Part shown: positions 1 to 8,334 of the stretch, piece after piece
How positions within the stretch are numbered: position 1 is the first letter of the stretch
Layout: each line of letters starts with the position of its first letter
Assembly: GCA_965215035.1 (NCBI GenBank)
Contig: OZ244040.1
Span: 3,782,001 to 3,846,000 of the forward strand
DNA length: 64,000 nt
Direction: 5' to 3'
From: Azophilus sp965215035
Lineage (GTDB): Bacteria > Pseudomonadota > Gammaproteobacteria > Pseudomonadales > Azotimanducaceae
Made by a program: the position numbers and the translations under genes
Notes under the pieces: generated by a model
Databases searched by the model: none
What the model was told of the DNA's origin: nothing
The model's input: the letters and a program-made list of their open reading frames with translations, nothing else

Positions 1-344
1 TCCTGTTCATCACGCAAGGTGCCAGCGCGACCATGATACTGGGCTCGCTGATGCTGCTGCTTGCCATACTGACCAACATCGTATCCAACAACGCCGCCGC
101 AGTGATGGGTACGCCGATCGCCATCGGCATCGCGCAACAGCTTCAACTGCCGCCGGAACCGTTCGTGCTCGCGGTGCTGTTCGGTGCCAACATGAGCTAC
201 GCCACCCCCATGGCCTACCAGACAAACCTACTGATCATGAACTCCGGCAACTATCGATTCGCGGAATTTGTGAAGGTGGGGCTGCCGCTGATCGTACTGA
301 TGCTGGTCACCCTGACCTGGGTGCTTGCGGAACTCTATTTTTGA
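1..344 (+). CDS. SLC13/DASS-type transporter, C-terminal fragment
   Basis: The reading frame is open to the left window edge, so only about 114 C-terminal residues are visible. They form hydrophobic segments with the stretch SNNAAAV and later GANMSYATPMAYQTN, which matches the second substrate-binding half (SNT/ATP-type motif) of SLC13/divalent-anion:sodium symporters that import dicarboxylates or sulfate across the inner membrane. The last segment ends at a TGA at 342-344. The substrate cannot be told from this part; a sulfate or dicarboxylate carrier with TrkA-C domains upstream is the likeliest full architecture (inference). The final codons are copied again 73 bp downstream (see the repeat at 310-418). 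Confidence 0.72.
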   Translation, partial: LFITQGASATMILGSLMLLLAILTNIVSNNAAAVMGTPIAIGIAQQLQLPPEPFVLAVLFGANMSYATPMAYQTNLLIMNSGNYRFAEFVKVGLPLIVLMLVTLTWVLAELYF

Positions 345-418
345 CAACCTGCCCTTGCGGCACCAGCCGGCGCTCTTGATTTCCCTGACCTGGGTACTTG
401 CGGGGCTCTATCTTTGAC
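310..418. repeat. Paired direct repeat, period 73 bp, duplicating a gene end
   Basis: Copy 1 is 310-345 and copy 2 is 383-418, each 36 bp, with 32 of 36 positions identical by eye. All four differences are transitions. Copy 1 contains the last eleven codons and stop of the SLC13-type gene, so copy 2 is a downstream echo of the gene's 3' end. It is one of a series of similarly spaced pairs in this window. Confidence 0.75.
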
Positions 419-540
419 CCCGGCCTCCGGCAGCTACGCCGGGGCCAAAACCCGCATGGGCTTGGGCAGGGCAAGCTCTGCCGACACTCGGAACGCGCCT
501 GTCTTCCCGAGACCAGGGCTTAGGCGCGGGCCTTGGCAGA

Positions 541-631
541 GCCGGTGGACTCTGTCCCCGGCGCGACCGCAGATCCATGCGCATGCCGCCGACCAGGGCC
601 GGTGGGTGTGTCCCCCCGGCGCGACGGCTTC
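541..631. repeat. Weak paired repeat between the transporter and acnA
   Basis: Two stretches beginning GCCGGTGG and containing CCCCGGCGCGAC occur at 541-574 and 598-631, 57 bp apart, with a small gap needed for alignment. It resembles the better pairs elsewhere but is shorter and GC-rich, so chance is possible. Together with the flanking repeats it fills most of the 381-bp gap 345-725; nothing coding is seen there. Confidence 0.35.
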
Positions 632-637
632 AGGGTA

Positions 638-717
638 GTGTATCAGTTTGCATCTGTGGATCGGGCAAGGGCACGGCACACAGGTGTTCGGCAGGGCCGG
701 GATTCAAACTGACACAC
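638..717. repeat. MITE-like element family A, copy 1
   Basis: An 80-bp element with terminal inverted repeats: GTGTATCAGTTTG at 638-650 against CAAACTGACACAC at 705-717. Its interior matches the copies at 6782-6862 and, reversed, 30230-30310, including the shared GGGCAAGGGCACGGCA core and a TTCGGCAGGGC stretch. It lies in a convergent intergenic space between the transporter and acnA. No coding capacity. Confidence 0.8.
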
Positions 718-725
718 TGCCCGCT

Positions 726-3395
726 TCAGGCGGCGTTTTCTACCAGGTTATTCAACACGTATTGAAGGATGCCGCCGCATCGGTAGTAGGCAATCTCGTT
801 GTCCGTATCGAGGCGGCTCAAAACGGTGAGGGTGCGTTCAGCGGCATCGCTCCTTAAGACCAGTAGCAGCTCCTGGCGGGGGGAAATCTCGGCAACGCCG
901 GCCGGCAGGCGGATATCGACAATTTCATTGCCCGTGAGATTCAGCGTGCCGCGACTGTCGCCGTCCTTAAAAACCAAGGGCAGCACACCCATACCGATTA
1001 GGTTCGAGCGATGAATGCGTTCGAAACTCTCGGCGATAACCGCCTTCACCCCCAGCAGCCGGGTGCCCTTGGCCGCCCAGTCGCGGCTTGAGCCCGTGCC
1101 ATACTCCCTGCCCGCGAACACCACCAGCGGCGTTCCTTCGCCCTGGTAGCGCATCGCCGCATCGTATATCGACAGTCGGTCGCCGCTGGGAATATGCCGG
1201 GTATAGCCACCTTCCACCCCGGGGACCATTTCGTTCCTGATCCGAATGTTAGCGAAGGTGCCCCGCATCATGACCTCGTGATTACCGCGCCTCGACCCGT
1301 AGGAATTAAAGTCATCCACAGGGACGCCCTGTTGTTGCAGGTAGTGTCCGGCCGGACTGTCCGGCTGAATGGCGCCTGCCGGGGATATGTGGTCGGTCGT
1401 CACGGAATCGCCCAGAAGCGCCAATACGCGGGCACCGGCAACCTCGATGGGTTGATCTAAGTTGCTGCCAACCGAGAAAAAAGGCGGCTGTTTGATGTAG
1501 GTGGAACTCCCCCACCCATAGGTGCCGGCACCCTCAACCTCAATCGCGCGCCAGGTGTCCGAGCCTAGGAAGACATCGTCGTACTGGCGTTCGAACATGT
1601 CCGCCGAAACCTGGGCAACGGCTTCGGCGATCTCGGCGTTACTCGGCCAGATATCACGCAAATACACAGCGTTGCCGTCGGTATCCTGGCCGATGGGATC
1701 ATGGGCCAGGTCGATGCGGGTGGTGCCCGCAATTGCGTAGGCGACCACCAGCGGCGGCGACGCCAGCCAATTGGCGCGCACCTCCTGATGCACCCGGCCC
1801 TCGAAGTTGCGGTTGCCGGAAAGTACCGAGGATACGACCAGGTCGCCTGCCGCGATAGCTGCGGAGATCTCCGCCGGCAGGGGCCCCGAGTTGCCGATGC
1901 AGGTGGTGCATCCGTAGCCCACCAGGTTGAAACCCAGCTTGTCGAGGTCTTGCTGCAAACCGGTCTTTTCCAAGTACTCCGTGACCACCTTCGACCCCGG
2001 CGCCAACGACGTCTTAACCCAGGGCTGCACGCCCAGCCCGCGCTGCAGGGCGTGCCGGGCAACCAGCCCCGCCCCCAGCATGACGGCCGGATTGGACGTG
2101 TTGGTACAGGAGGTGATGGCGGCGATGACAACCGACCCGTGACCGAGCTCATACCCCCCGTCCGGCACCGCGATCCGCGCCGGTGCCGTGCCGCGCCCCT
2201 GCAATTCCAGCGCCCGGTCAAAGGCGGCGGCCATGTCTGCCATCGCCACCCGGTCCTGGGGGCGCTTGGGGCCGGCGAGGCTCGGTACGATGGAACCGAG
2301 ATCGAGTTCCAGCGTATCTGTATACACCGCCTCATCGGTGCCGCGCCACAGCCCCTGCGCCTTCGCATAGGCCTCCACCAACGCCACCGTCCGCGCGGGC
2401 CGATTGGTCAGGCGCAGATAGTTGAGGGTTTCCCGGTCAATGGGAAAGAACCCGCAGGTGGCACCGTATTCCGGGGCCATGTTGGCGATGGTGGCGCGAT
2501 CGGCCAGCGGCAGCTCATCGAGCCCGTCGCCCAGGAATTCCACGAACTTGCCCACTACCCCCCTGGCGCGCAGCCTCTCCACCACATGCAGCACCAAGTC
2601 GGTTGCCGTAACGCCCTCCGGCAGCCTGCCGGTAAGCCGAAAACCGACGACCTCCGGAATCAGCATGGAGATCGGCTGGCCGAGCATCGCCGCTTCCGCC
2701 TCGATACCGCCAACGCCCCAGCCGAGCACGCCCAGGCCGTTGATCATGGTCGTGTGGCTGTCGGTGCCGACCAGGGTGTCGGGATAGGCCACCGTGGCGC
2801 CGTTCGATGCATCGGCCCAGACCACCTTGGCGAGGTATTCCAGGTTGACCTGGTGGCAGATGCCGGTGCCCGGCGGCACGACCCGAAAGTTGTCGAACGC
2901 CGTCTGTCCCCAACGCAGGAACCGGTAGCGTTCCTGGTTGCGCGCCATCTCGATCTCGACATTTCTGGCAAAGGCATCGCGGCTGCCGAAGCGATCAACC
3001 ATCACCGAGTGGTCGATTACCAGATCCACCGGCGAAAGGGGGTTGACGATACCCGGATCCAGCCCGGCATCGGCCACGGCAGCGCGCATGGCGGCCAGGT
3101 CGGCGACAGCCGGCACCCCGGTGAAGTCCTGCATCAGTACCCGTGCCGGGCGATAGGCGATCTCCCCCGCCGCCGGTGGGGCCGACGCCCAATTGGCCAA
3201 CGCTTCGATAGCCGCCCGGTCAACGCGGCGACCGTCCTCGAACCGGAGCAAATTCTCGAGCAGAATCTTCAGCGACATCGGCAGCCGCGCGATGTCCCCG
3301 GCACCCGCCGCCTGCGCCTCGGGTAGGCTGAAATAGTCGTAGTCCACTCCGTTGACGGTCAGACGGCGGCGGCAATGGTAGCTATCCAAACTCAT
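726..3395 (-). CDS. acnA: Aconitate hydratase A
   Basis: This 889-residue protein is full length for AcnA, which interconverts citrate and isocitrate in the TCA cycle and acts in the cytoplasm. The [4Fe-4S] ligands are visible: Cys430 in SCTNTSNP, and Cys496 and Cys499 in GYGCTTCIGNSG. The N-terminal half carries the substrate motifs VGTDSHTTM (about 209-217) and GVGGIEAEAAMLGQP (about 227-241). The C-terminal swivel domain has GDSVTTDHISPAG and SSRDWAAKG. The ATG at 3395 is preceded by AGAGAGGA, a good ribosome-binding site. It is transcribed alone: the next minus-strand gene upstream ends 176 bp away. MITE copy 1 lies just past its 3' end. Confidence 0.96.
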   Translation of the reverse strand: MSLDSYHCRRRLTVNGVDYDYFSLPEAQAAGAGDIARLPMSLKILLENLLRFEDGRRVDRAAIEALANWASAPPAAGEIAYRPARVLMQDFTGVPAVADLAAMRAAVADAGLDPGIVNPLSPVDLVIDHSVMVDRFGSRDAFARNVEIEMARNQERYRFLRWGQTAFDNFRVVPPGTGICHQVNLEYLAKVVWADASNGATVAYPDTLVGTDSHTTMINGLGVLGWGVGGIEAEAAMLGQPISMLIPEVVGFRLTGRLPEGVTATDLVLHVVERLRARGVVGKFVEFLGDGLDELPLADRATIANMAPEYGATCGFFPIDRETLNYLRLTNRPARTVALVEAYAKAQGLWRGTDEAVYTDTLELDLGSIVPSLAGPKRPQDRVAMADMAAAFDRALELQGRGTAPARIAVPDGGYELGHGSVVIAAITSCTNTSNPAVMLGAGLVARHALQRGLGVQPWVKTSLAPGSKVVTEYLEKTGLQQDLDKLGFNLVGYGCTTCIGNSGPLPAEISAAIAAGDLVVSSVLSGNRNFEGRVHQEVRANWLASPPLVVAYAIAGTTRIDLAHDPIGQDTDGNAVYLRDIWPSNAEIAEAVAQVSADMFERQYDDVFLGSDTWRAIEVEGAGTYGWGSSTYIKQPPFFSVGSNLDQPIEVAGARVLALLGDSVTTDHISPAGAIQPDSPAGHYLQQQGVPVDDFNSYGSRRGNHEVMMRGTFANIRIRNEMVPGVEGGYTRHIPSGDRLSIYDAAMRYQGEGTPLVVFAGREYGTGSSRDWAAKGTRLLGVKAVIAESFERIHRSNLIGMGVLPLVFKDGDSRGTLNLTGNEIVDIRLPAGVAEISPRQELLLVLRSDAAERTLTVLSRLDTDNEIAYYRCGGILQYVLNNLVENAA

Positions 3396-3571
3396 GGATC
3401 CTCTCTGATTTCGTTACGGGTGCAGGCGCTGGCCCAGCGCGCAACGGCCTGAAAACAGGCGTCTATTCTGCCCGAATCCGCCGCGAATTTGGGCGGGAAG
3501 CCCAGCAACCATCCATAACGGGCCTTGCCGAGGGCCGGCAGACGACTTTGGGATGGTTCTGCCGACCCCGA

Positions 3572-4234
3572 TCAATGGTTCTTGGCGATGCGGTACACGC
3601 ACTCTGTGACGCTGCCAAGCCCCGCCTCCGTAAAGTGCGGCGGAACCTGGTCGGTCTGGAAACAATCGAGTTGCTCGACCCGGCAACGCCGACCATAGAG
3701 CGCCTCCACTTCTTGCGCCGGGACGCTGAACGGCGGGCCCGGTACCCTCGCCTGGTCGTATTCCAGGGTCAACAGCAGCACCTTGCCGCCATCCGGAATG
3801 ACGCGTTGGATGTGGTCCGCATAGATGGGCCGCCGATCCGGCGGCAGGGCGATCAGCGCACCCCGATCATAGGTGCCCTGGGTGGTGCCAAGTTGGGGTG
3901 CGCTGATCTCTAGGTAGTCGCCGCAATAGATGCGAAAGCCACCGCCGCTGAAGCGGGGCAGCCCGTCGGGGTTCTCCGCCACCTCGAAGCGAATCGAGTT
4001 TTCCGCGAAAAAGTCGCGCACCGCCGCTTCGGCAATCTCGACACCGAATACCGGGTGTCCTTGCCCGCGCAGCCAGAGCATGTCCAACGACTTACCGCAC
4101 AGGGGCACGAATACCGAGCAACCTTCCGGCAACCCGAGTTTCGGCCAGTGCTCGACAAGCGCCGCATTGAACGCCGGCTGGTGCCAACCGATTTGCCCCG
4201 TGCGCCACCGCTCCAACCAGAACTCGGCCCGCAT
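3572..4234 (-). CDS. tpm: Thiopurine S-methyltransferase family protein
   Basis: The 220-residue product starts MRAEFWLERW, typical of bacterial TPMT, a SAM-dependent methyltransferase that in bacteria methylates selenium or tellurium compounds and aromatic thiols. VPLCGKSLDMLWL (43-55) is the family's SAM-binding signature, followed by GVEIAEAAVRDFF and YDRGALIALPPDRR. The open frame extends 42 codons further upstream, but that part is arginine/alanine-rich and unlike any TPMT, so I chose the ATG at 4234 with AAGGA close to it and a GGGGG run 11 bp away. Not overlapping its neighbours; no operon evident. Confidence 0.9.
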   Translation of the reverse strand: MRAEFWLERWRTGQIGWHQPAFNAALVEHWPKLGLPEGCSVFVPLCGKSLDMLWLRGQGHPVFGVEIAEAAVRDFFAENSIRFEVAENPDGLPRFSGGGFRIYCGDYLEISAPQLGTTQGTYDRGALIALPPDRRPIYADHIQRVIPDGGKVLLLTLEYDQARVPGPPFSVPAQEVEALYGRRCRVEQLDCFQTDQVPPHFTEAGLGSVTECVYRIAKNH

Positions 4235-4387
4235 TCCTTGTCTACCCCCGCCAGCGCCGCAAGGTGCCCGATGGGCCGGCCGCCGCCCTGGGTGCGCCGG
4301 TACCGCACGCCGGGTTGGGGCGGTGCCAAGGACCATTCCTAGCGCCGCAGCACTGGCCAATGAAGAAAAACGAGCACACGTTATGGG

Positions 4388-6097
4388 TTACCCCTCCGCC
4401 GGCAGGTGAACGCCGACCGCTCCGCCGGCGTTGCGCGGGTCGGCCACGGCAAAGATACCATGCTCGGTGCGGGCCACGGAATTGGCATCGCCTATGCCCC
4501 GGCCAAAGGGCCAGGCCATGAGGTTTGCGTGCCCCATGGTTCCAAGGAGCGACAGCGTATCGGGAGACAGCCCAAGGGGTTCGTGAACAACGCGGTCTGG
4601 ACGCCATTGGTGGTGAAACCGGGGCTGGCCGACGGCCTCCGACAGGGCCATGCCATGGTCGATGGTATTGACGATAACTTGCAGCACCGTCGTGATAATG
4701 GTGCTACCACCGGGTGAGCCGGTCACGAGCAGGAGTTCATCGCCCTTGACCACCAACGCCGGCGTCATCGAGCTTAGCATGCGCTTGCCGGGCGCAATGG
4801 CGTTGGCTTCGCGACCGATCAGGCCGAAGCTGTTCGGCGCGTTGTCCTTCGCGGAGAAGTCGTCCATTTCGTTGTTGAGCAGGATGCCGGTGCCCTCGGC
4901 AACGATCTTCGAACCGTACCCGTGGTTCAGCGTCGTTGTGTAGGCCACAGCGTTGCCGGCGTTGTCGATCACCGATAAGTGGGTGGTATCCGGGCTCTCC
5001 CCTGGTACCGGCGCGCCGGCACCGATCTCCGCCGAGCGGCTTGCCCGTTCCGGGTTGAAATCGGCAAATCGCGTGCGTGCGTAACTCTTGCTGGTCAAGC
5101 GGGCGACCGGCACCGGGTAGAAATCCGGGTCGCCCAGGTATTCCGCCCGATCGGCATAGGCTCGGCGTTCCGCCTCGATCATATGGTGCACGGCGGCGGC
5201 GCTGCCGAACCCCATGCCGCCGAGGTCGTAGGGCTCTAGCATATTGAGCATCTGCACGAGCAACACACCACCCGAAGACGGCGGCGGCATCGAGACGATC
5301 TGGTAGCCGCGATAGGTACCGGTGACCGGCTCTCGCCAGACGCTGCGGTAGCCGGCCAGATCCTCGTGGGTGATCAGCCCGCCGCCGCGCCGCATTTCCG
5401 CGACGATCAGGTCCGCAACCGCGCCTTCGTAGAACCCCGCCCGGCCCCTGCGCTTGATTCGCTCTAAGCTCTGGGCAAGATCCGGCTGGCGAAAAACATC
5501 CCCCGCCTGGTAGGGGCTGCCGTCCGGGCGCATAAAAACGGCTCGGCTACCCGGATAGCGCGCGAACTGTTCACGCCGCCCGGCAAGCCCCTCTGCCAAG
5601 TCCCTGGGCAGCGCGAAGCCCCGCCGGGCCAGGTCGATGGCCGGCTGCACAACCTGCCGGCGGCTCATGGTGCCGTACTTCTCCAGTATGGCGAGCAACC
5701 CGTCCACCGTTCCCGGCACACCCACCGCGAGGTGCGAATCGGTCGAAAGGCCCGCAATGACCTCGCCGCCCGCATCCTGGTACATACCGCGTGTTGCCAA
5801 CCCGGGCGCCCGTTCCCGGTGGTCGTTGGTGGCAACGGTGCCGTCCGCGAGACGGATAACCATGAAGCCGCCGCCACCGAGGTTGCCCGCAGAGGGCCAG
5901 GTCACCGCCAGGGCAAAACCGGCGGCAACCGCCGCGTCCACCGCATTGCCACCGCGCCGCAGCATATCCGCACCGACCTCCGAAGCCAGGGGCGACCGGC
6001 TGGCGATGCCGCCATGTGCACCGAAAACCGCCTGCGGGCTCGCCGCCAAGGCCGACGGGGCCACCACCAGCAGATACGCCAGCAGCCCAGCACCCAT
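4388..6097 (-). CDS. ggt: Gamma-glutamyltransferase (glutathione hydrolase)
   Basis: The 569-residue precursor cleaves the gamma-glutamyl bond of glutathione and transfers or hydrolyses it in the periplasm. A signal peptide is visible (GAGLLAYLLVVAPSALAA). GGNAVDAAVAAGFAL (49-63) and RERAPG (94-99) are substrate-domain motifs. The autoprocessing nucleophile is Thr371 in SPDTTHLSV, which splits the chain into large and small subunits, and GSPGGSTIITT follows in the small subunit. The ATG at 6097 gives a short n-region; a GTG ten codons upstream (6127) would add two arginines and may be the real start. The open frame continues to 6349, but that part does not look like protein. Confidence 0.94.
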   Translation of the reverse strand: MGAGLLAYLLVVAPSALAASPQAVFGAHGGIASRSPLASEVGADMLRRGGNAVDAAVAAGFALAVTWPSAGNLGGGGFMVIRLADGTVATNDHRERAPGLATRGMYQDAGGEVIAGLSTDSHLAVGVPGTVDGLLAILEKYGTMSRRQVVQPAIDLARRGFALPRDLAEGLAGRREQFARYPGSRAVFMRPDGSPYQAGDVFRQPDLAQSLERIKRRGRAGFYEGAVADLIVAEMRRGGGLITHEDLAGYRSVWREPVTGTYRGYQIVSMPPPSSGGVLLVQMLNMLEPYDLGGMGFGSAAAVHHMIEAERRAYADRAEYLGDPDFYPVPVARLTSKSYARTRFADFNPERASRSAEIGAGAPVPGESPDTTHLSVIDNAGNAVAYTTTLNHGYGSKIVAEGTGILLNNEMDDFSAKDNAPNSFGLIGREANAIAPGKRMLSSMTPALVVKGDELLLVTGSPGGSTIITTVLQVIVNTIDHGMALSEAVGQPRFHHQWRPDRVVHEPLGLSPDTLSLLGTMGHANLMAWPFGRGIGDANSVARTEHGIFAVADPRNAGGAVGVHLPAEG

Positions 6098-6556
6098 CCG
6101 ACGCGGCAAACCGGATAGCCCGCGCACGCAAAACGCAACCAATGCTGCAGGCCAATCGCCTGCCCCACCTACCCCGGATGTAACGCCATCGCAATTCCCC
6201 CGGGCACGCCCCGTATTCCTGCACCTGCGCAACTTGTTTCTCCACACCGACCCGACACCGCGCCGATTCTGACCGCAACGCCAGCCAAGCGCCAGCCACC
6301 GGGCTGGCCTTCGGCGATGGCTATGGGGCCAGCATCCCGCTGAAGGCACGGCTTGGCGACATTCAGCGCGTGCCCATTCGCCGTCCGCCGCGGCTTTGGA
6401 ACTCTAGGGTGCCAAGGAAATGCGGCGGGCAATTCTGGATGAACTGAATCTGCCGTTCAGCCACTTCGGCAATCCAGAGAACGACAACGGCCGTACGGTG
6501 GTGACGAGAGGACGAAATCCGGCGCGGTCGTCACGAGCCTTGGTGCAGTGTGCGGG
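6098..6556. other. Intergenic region, no convincing gene
   Basis: About 460 bp lie between the gamma-glutamyltransferase start and the end of a small membrane-protein gene. A 46-codon plus-strand frame starts at ATG 6420 (ILDELNLPFSHFGNPEND inside it) and ends at 6560, but I recognise no family and see no clear ribosome-binding site. An inverted pair GTGACGA/TCGTCAC lies near 6500-6537. It could be the remains of a lost gene. Confidence 0.4.
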
Positions 6557-6727
6557 CTAGCTGAACCCCCTGGTCAGCAGGATTGCCTGCACCACGATGA
6601 TCACCGTAATCAACAAGGTGGCGGCAAAGGCTGCCCACATAAGGATAGGTCGCCAAGCGCCCTTCGGCGGCGCATCGGCAACCTGCCCCGGTGCTTGATT
6701 GCCGCTGCCCTTGTCATTGCCGTTCAT
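6557..6727 (-). CDS. Small single-pass membrane protein
   Basis: A 56-residue protein with a polar N-terminal half (NGNDKGSGNQAPGQ) and one hydrophobic helix (about 28-51, WAAFAATLLITVIIVVQAIL) ending in TRGFS. The ATG at 6727 lies about 20 bp from an AAGGAGGGA stretch, so a near-cognate ATT closer to it is possible. It resembles the short uncharacterised tail-anchored proteins common in gammaproteobacteria; function unknown. MITE copy 2 lies 55 bp upstream, between this gene and the divergent oxidoreductase. Confidence 0.5.
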   Translation of the reverse strand: MNGNDKGSGNQAPGQVADAPPKGAWRPILMWAAFAATLLITVIIVVQAILLTRGFS

Positions 6728-6781
6728 TGGCGTAATTGTAGCGCAATGATCCCTCCTTGCTAGAGAACCAAGCAGGGGGTG

Positions 6782-6862
6782 GTGTATCAGTTTGAACCTG
6801 TGGATCGAGCAAGGGCACGGCATACAGGTGATTCGGCAGGGCTGGGATGCAAGCTGACACAC
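6782..6862. repeat. MITE-like element family A, copy 2
   Basis: An 81-bp element with ends GTGTATCAGTTTG (6782-6794) and CAAGCTGACACAC (6850-6862). It matches copy 3 (30230-30310, reverse strand) at all but a handful of positions and copy 1 slightly less well. It sits in the divergent promoter region between the small membrane protein and the SDR gene. Confidence 0.82.
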
Positions 6863-6907
6863 TGCCAAACAGGGTCGCCAGCATCTGTCGTCGACCCAGG
6901 GTGCGCC

Positions 6908-7016
6908 AGCGGAACACTGTTGGTGCGGCACGTTTGCTGCACACCCCCGGCCTGGCCGGCCTCGCCTACTCGGTCGTCGTAGCGAAACACTATTGATACG
7001 GCGCTTTGCTGCACAC
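6908..7016. repeat. Paired direct repeat, period 73 bp
   Basis: Copy 1 (6908-6944) and copy 2 (6981-7016) share AGCGRAACACTRTTGRTRCGGC followed by TTTGCTGCACAC. Most differences are G/A transitions, plus a one-base gap. The rest of 6863-7133 holds nothing I recognise besides the AGGGAGGCAG ribosome-binding site of the next gene. Confidence 0.75.
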
Positions 7017-7133
7017 ACAACAGTGGATGCGGAAGTTGCGGGTAGAATGACCTTCTGCGGAACTTCATCGACGACTTCAGCAGAGAAAGCGGGGCCACAA
7101 CGGGCCTAGCCATAACGCCAGGGAGGCAGCGGC

Positions 7134-7883
7134 ATGACGGACGCATTCAGATTGGATGGGCAAGTGGCGGTGGTCACCGGTGCCGGCAAGGGCATCGGGC
7201 GGGGCATCGCCCTTTGCCTCGCTGAAGCCGGGGCAGATTTGGTGTTGGGCGCCCGCACCAAGGCGGATATCGAGGCCGTGGCCGAAGACGTCCGCGCCAA
7301 GGGCCGCCGCGCCGAAGCCGTGCCGGTGGACGTGACAGCGGCGGAACAACTGGAACTGCTCACCGCCACCGCGTCGGCATTGGGCGGTTTGAGCATCTGG
7401 GTCAATAACGCCGGCGGCCTGCCGGACGCCACCCCAAGGTATCTGACCCGCACCCCGGAAGACCGCTGGGACGCCCAGGTGGCCCTAAACCTGAAGGCTG
7501 TATGGGCCGGTGCTGTGCAGGCCGCCGCTGCCATGGAGGCGGGCAGCATCATCAACATTTCCTCCCGCGCCGCCATGGGGCCGCAGGTGAAGAACGGCCC
7601 CTACGGCGCATCCAAGGCGGCGGTGAACAGCCTGACCCAAACGCTGTCTGTGGAACTTGCGCCCAGAATCCGCGTCAACGCCGTGGCACCCGGCCCCATC
7701 CCCACGGAAAACTTCAATCAGTCCACCAACTTCCCGGAAGGCGAGCCGGTGGAGCAGCTTATCGGCGTCCCACTAGGCCGTTTGGGCACCCCGGAGGACA
7801 TCGGCCACGCCGTGGTTTTCCTGGCCTCTGGCGCAGCCAGTTGGATCACCGGCCAATGCCTATATGTCACCGGCGGACTGTAG
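7134..7883 (+). CDS. SDR-family oxidoreductase
   Basis: A 249-residue classical short-chain dehydrogenase/reductase, NAD(P)(H)-dependent and cytoplasmic. The cofactor motif TGAGKGIG is at 15-22, NNAG at 91-94, the catalytic serine in NISSRAA (about 143-144), and Tyr157/Lys161 in YGASK. PG after VNAVAPG and the C-terminal ITGQCLYVTGG are typical of the FabG/7-alpha-hydroxysteroid dehydrogenase branch. The ATG at 7134 follows GGGAGGCAGCGGC. It stands alone. The substrate cannot be inferred; general 3-oxoacyl or hydroxysteroid reductases are equally possible. Confidence 0.9.
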   Translation: MTDAFRLDGQVAVVTGAGKGIGRGIALCLAEAGADLVLGARTKADIEAVAEDVRAKGRRAEAVPVDVTAAEQLELLTATASALGGLSIWVNNAGGLPDATPRYLTRTPEDRWDAQVALNLKAVWAGAVQAAAAMEAGSIINISSRAAMGPQVKNGPYGASKAAVNSLTQTLSVELAPRIRVNAVAPGPIPTENFNQSTNFPEGEPVEQLIGVPLGRLGTPEDIGHAVVFLASGAASWITGQCLYVTGGL

Positions 7884-8334
7884 CCGGCGGCGGTTGGGGC
7901 GGCGTTCGCCAGCGCCAAGCGCACATATCAATGAGTCGCATCGCGTTCCTCTCCGCGTTTTCCGACGAAGTCAAATAACAGCACGGCATACCTGTTCTTC
8001 GTTCGTTACACGAAGTACCTGACGGTCGACAAGCGAAGACAGATTCAGAACCACAGCCGTGCGGCGATGCGGTCTTTCGCCAAGACTCTGCTGGCCGACA
8101 TCCGCGATAACCGGCAGGAGGTGGCACGACGGATATGGGCGCGCCGCCGCGCTTCGGCCGGGACGCCCGACCGGACGGGTTGATCCGGTTGTGCCCGGGG
8201 AGTCCCCACGGGATCGCGCAGGTGCCGTCGGACACAGCGCCGCCTTAGCGGGAGTTCCCGCTACCGGACAACGCGCTTTGTGTCCTGCCGGGCGAACCGG
8301 TAGAGTCCGTTCTTTCGCTCAACGGGGATTCTTG
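7884..8334. other. Intergenic region with an ORF remnant and a perfect palindrome
   Basis: A plus-strand frame open from 7935 to a TGA at 8181-8183 encodes a basic stretch containing YLFFVRYTKYLTVDKRRQIQ and later LLADIRDNRQEVARRIWARR; it has no good start and I recognise no family, so it may be a gene remnant. TAGCGGGA-GT-TCCCGCTA at 8246-8263 is a perfect 18-bp palindrome about 70 bp before the deacylase start and could be an operator. Confidence 0.35.

Noticed and set aside
1701..3326. 541-codon open frame opposite acnA
   Set aside because: It is the antisense shadow of a fully supported aconitase gene, with low-complexity arginine/glycine/proline-rich translation and no family resemblance.
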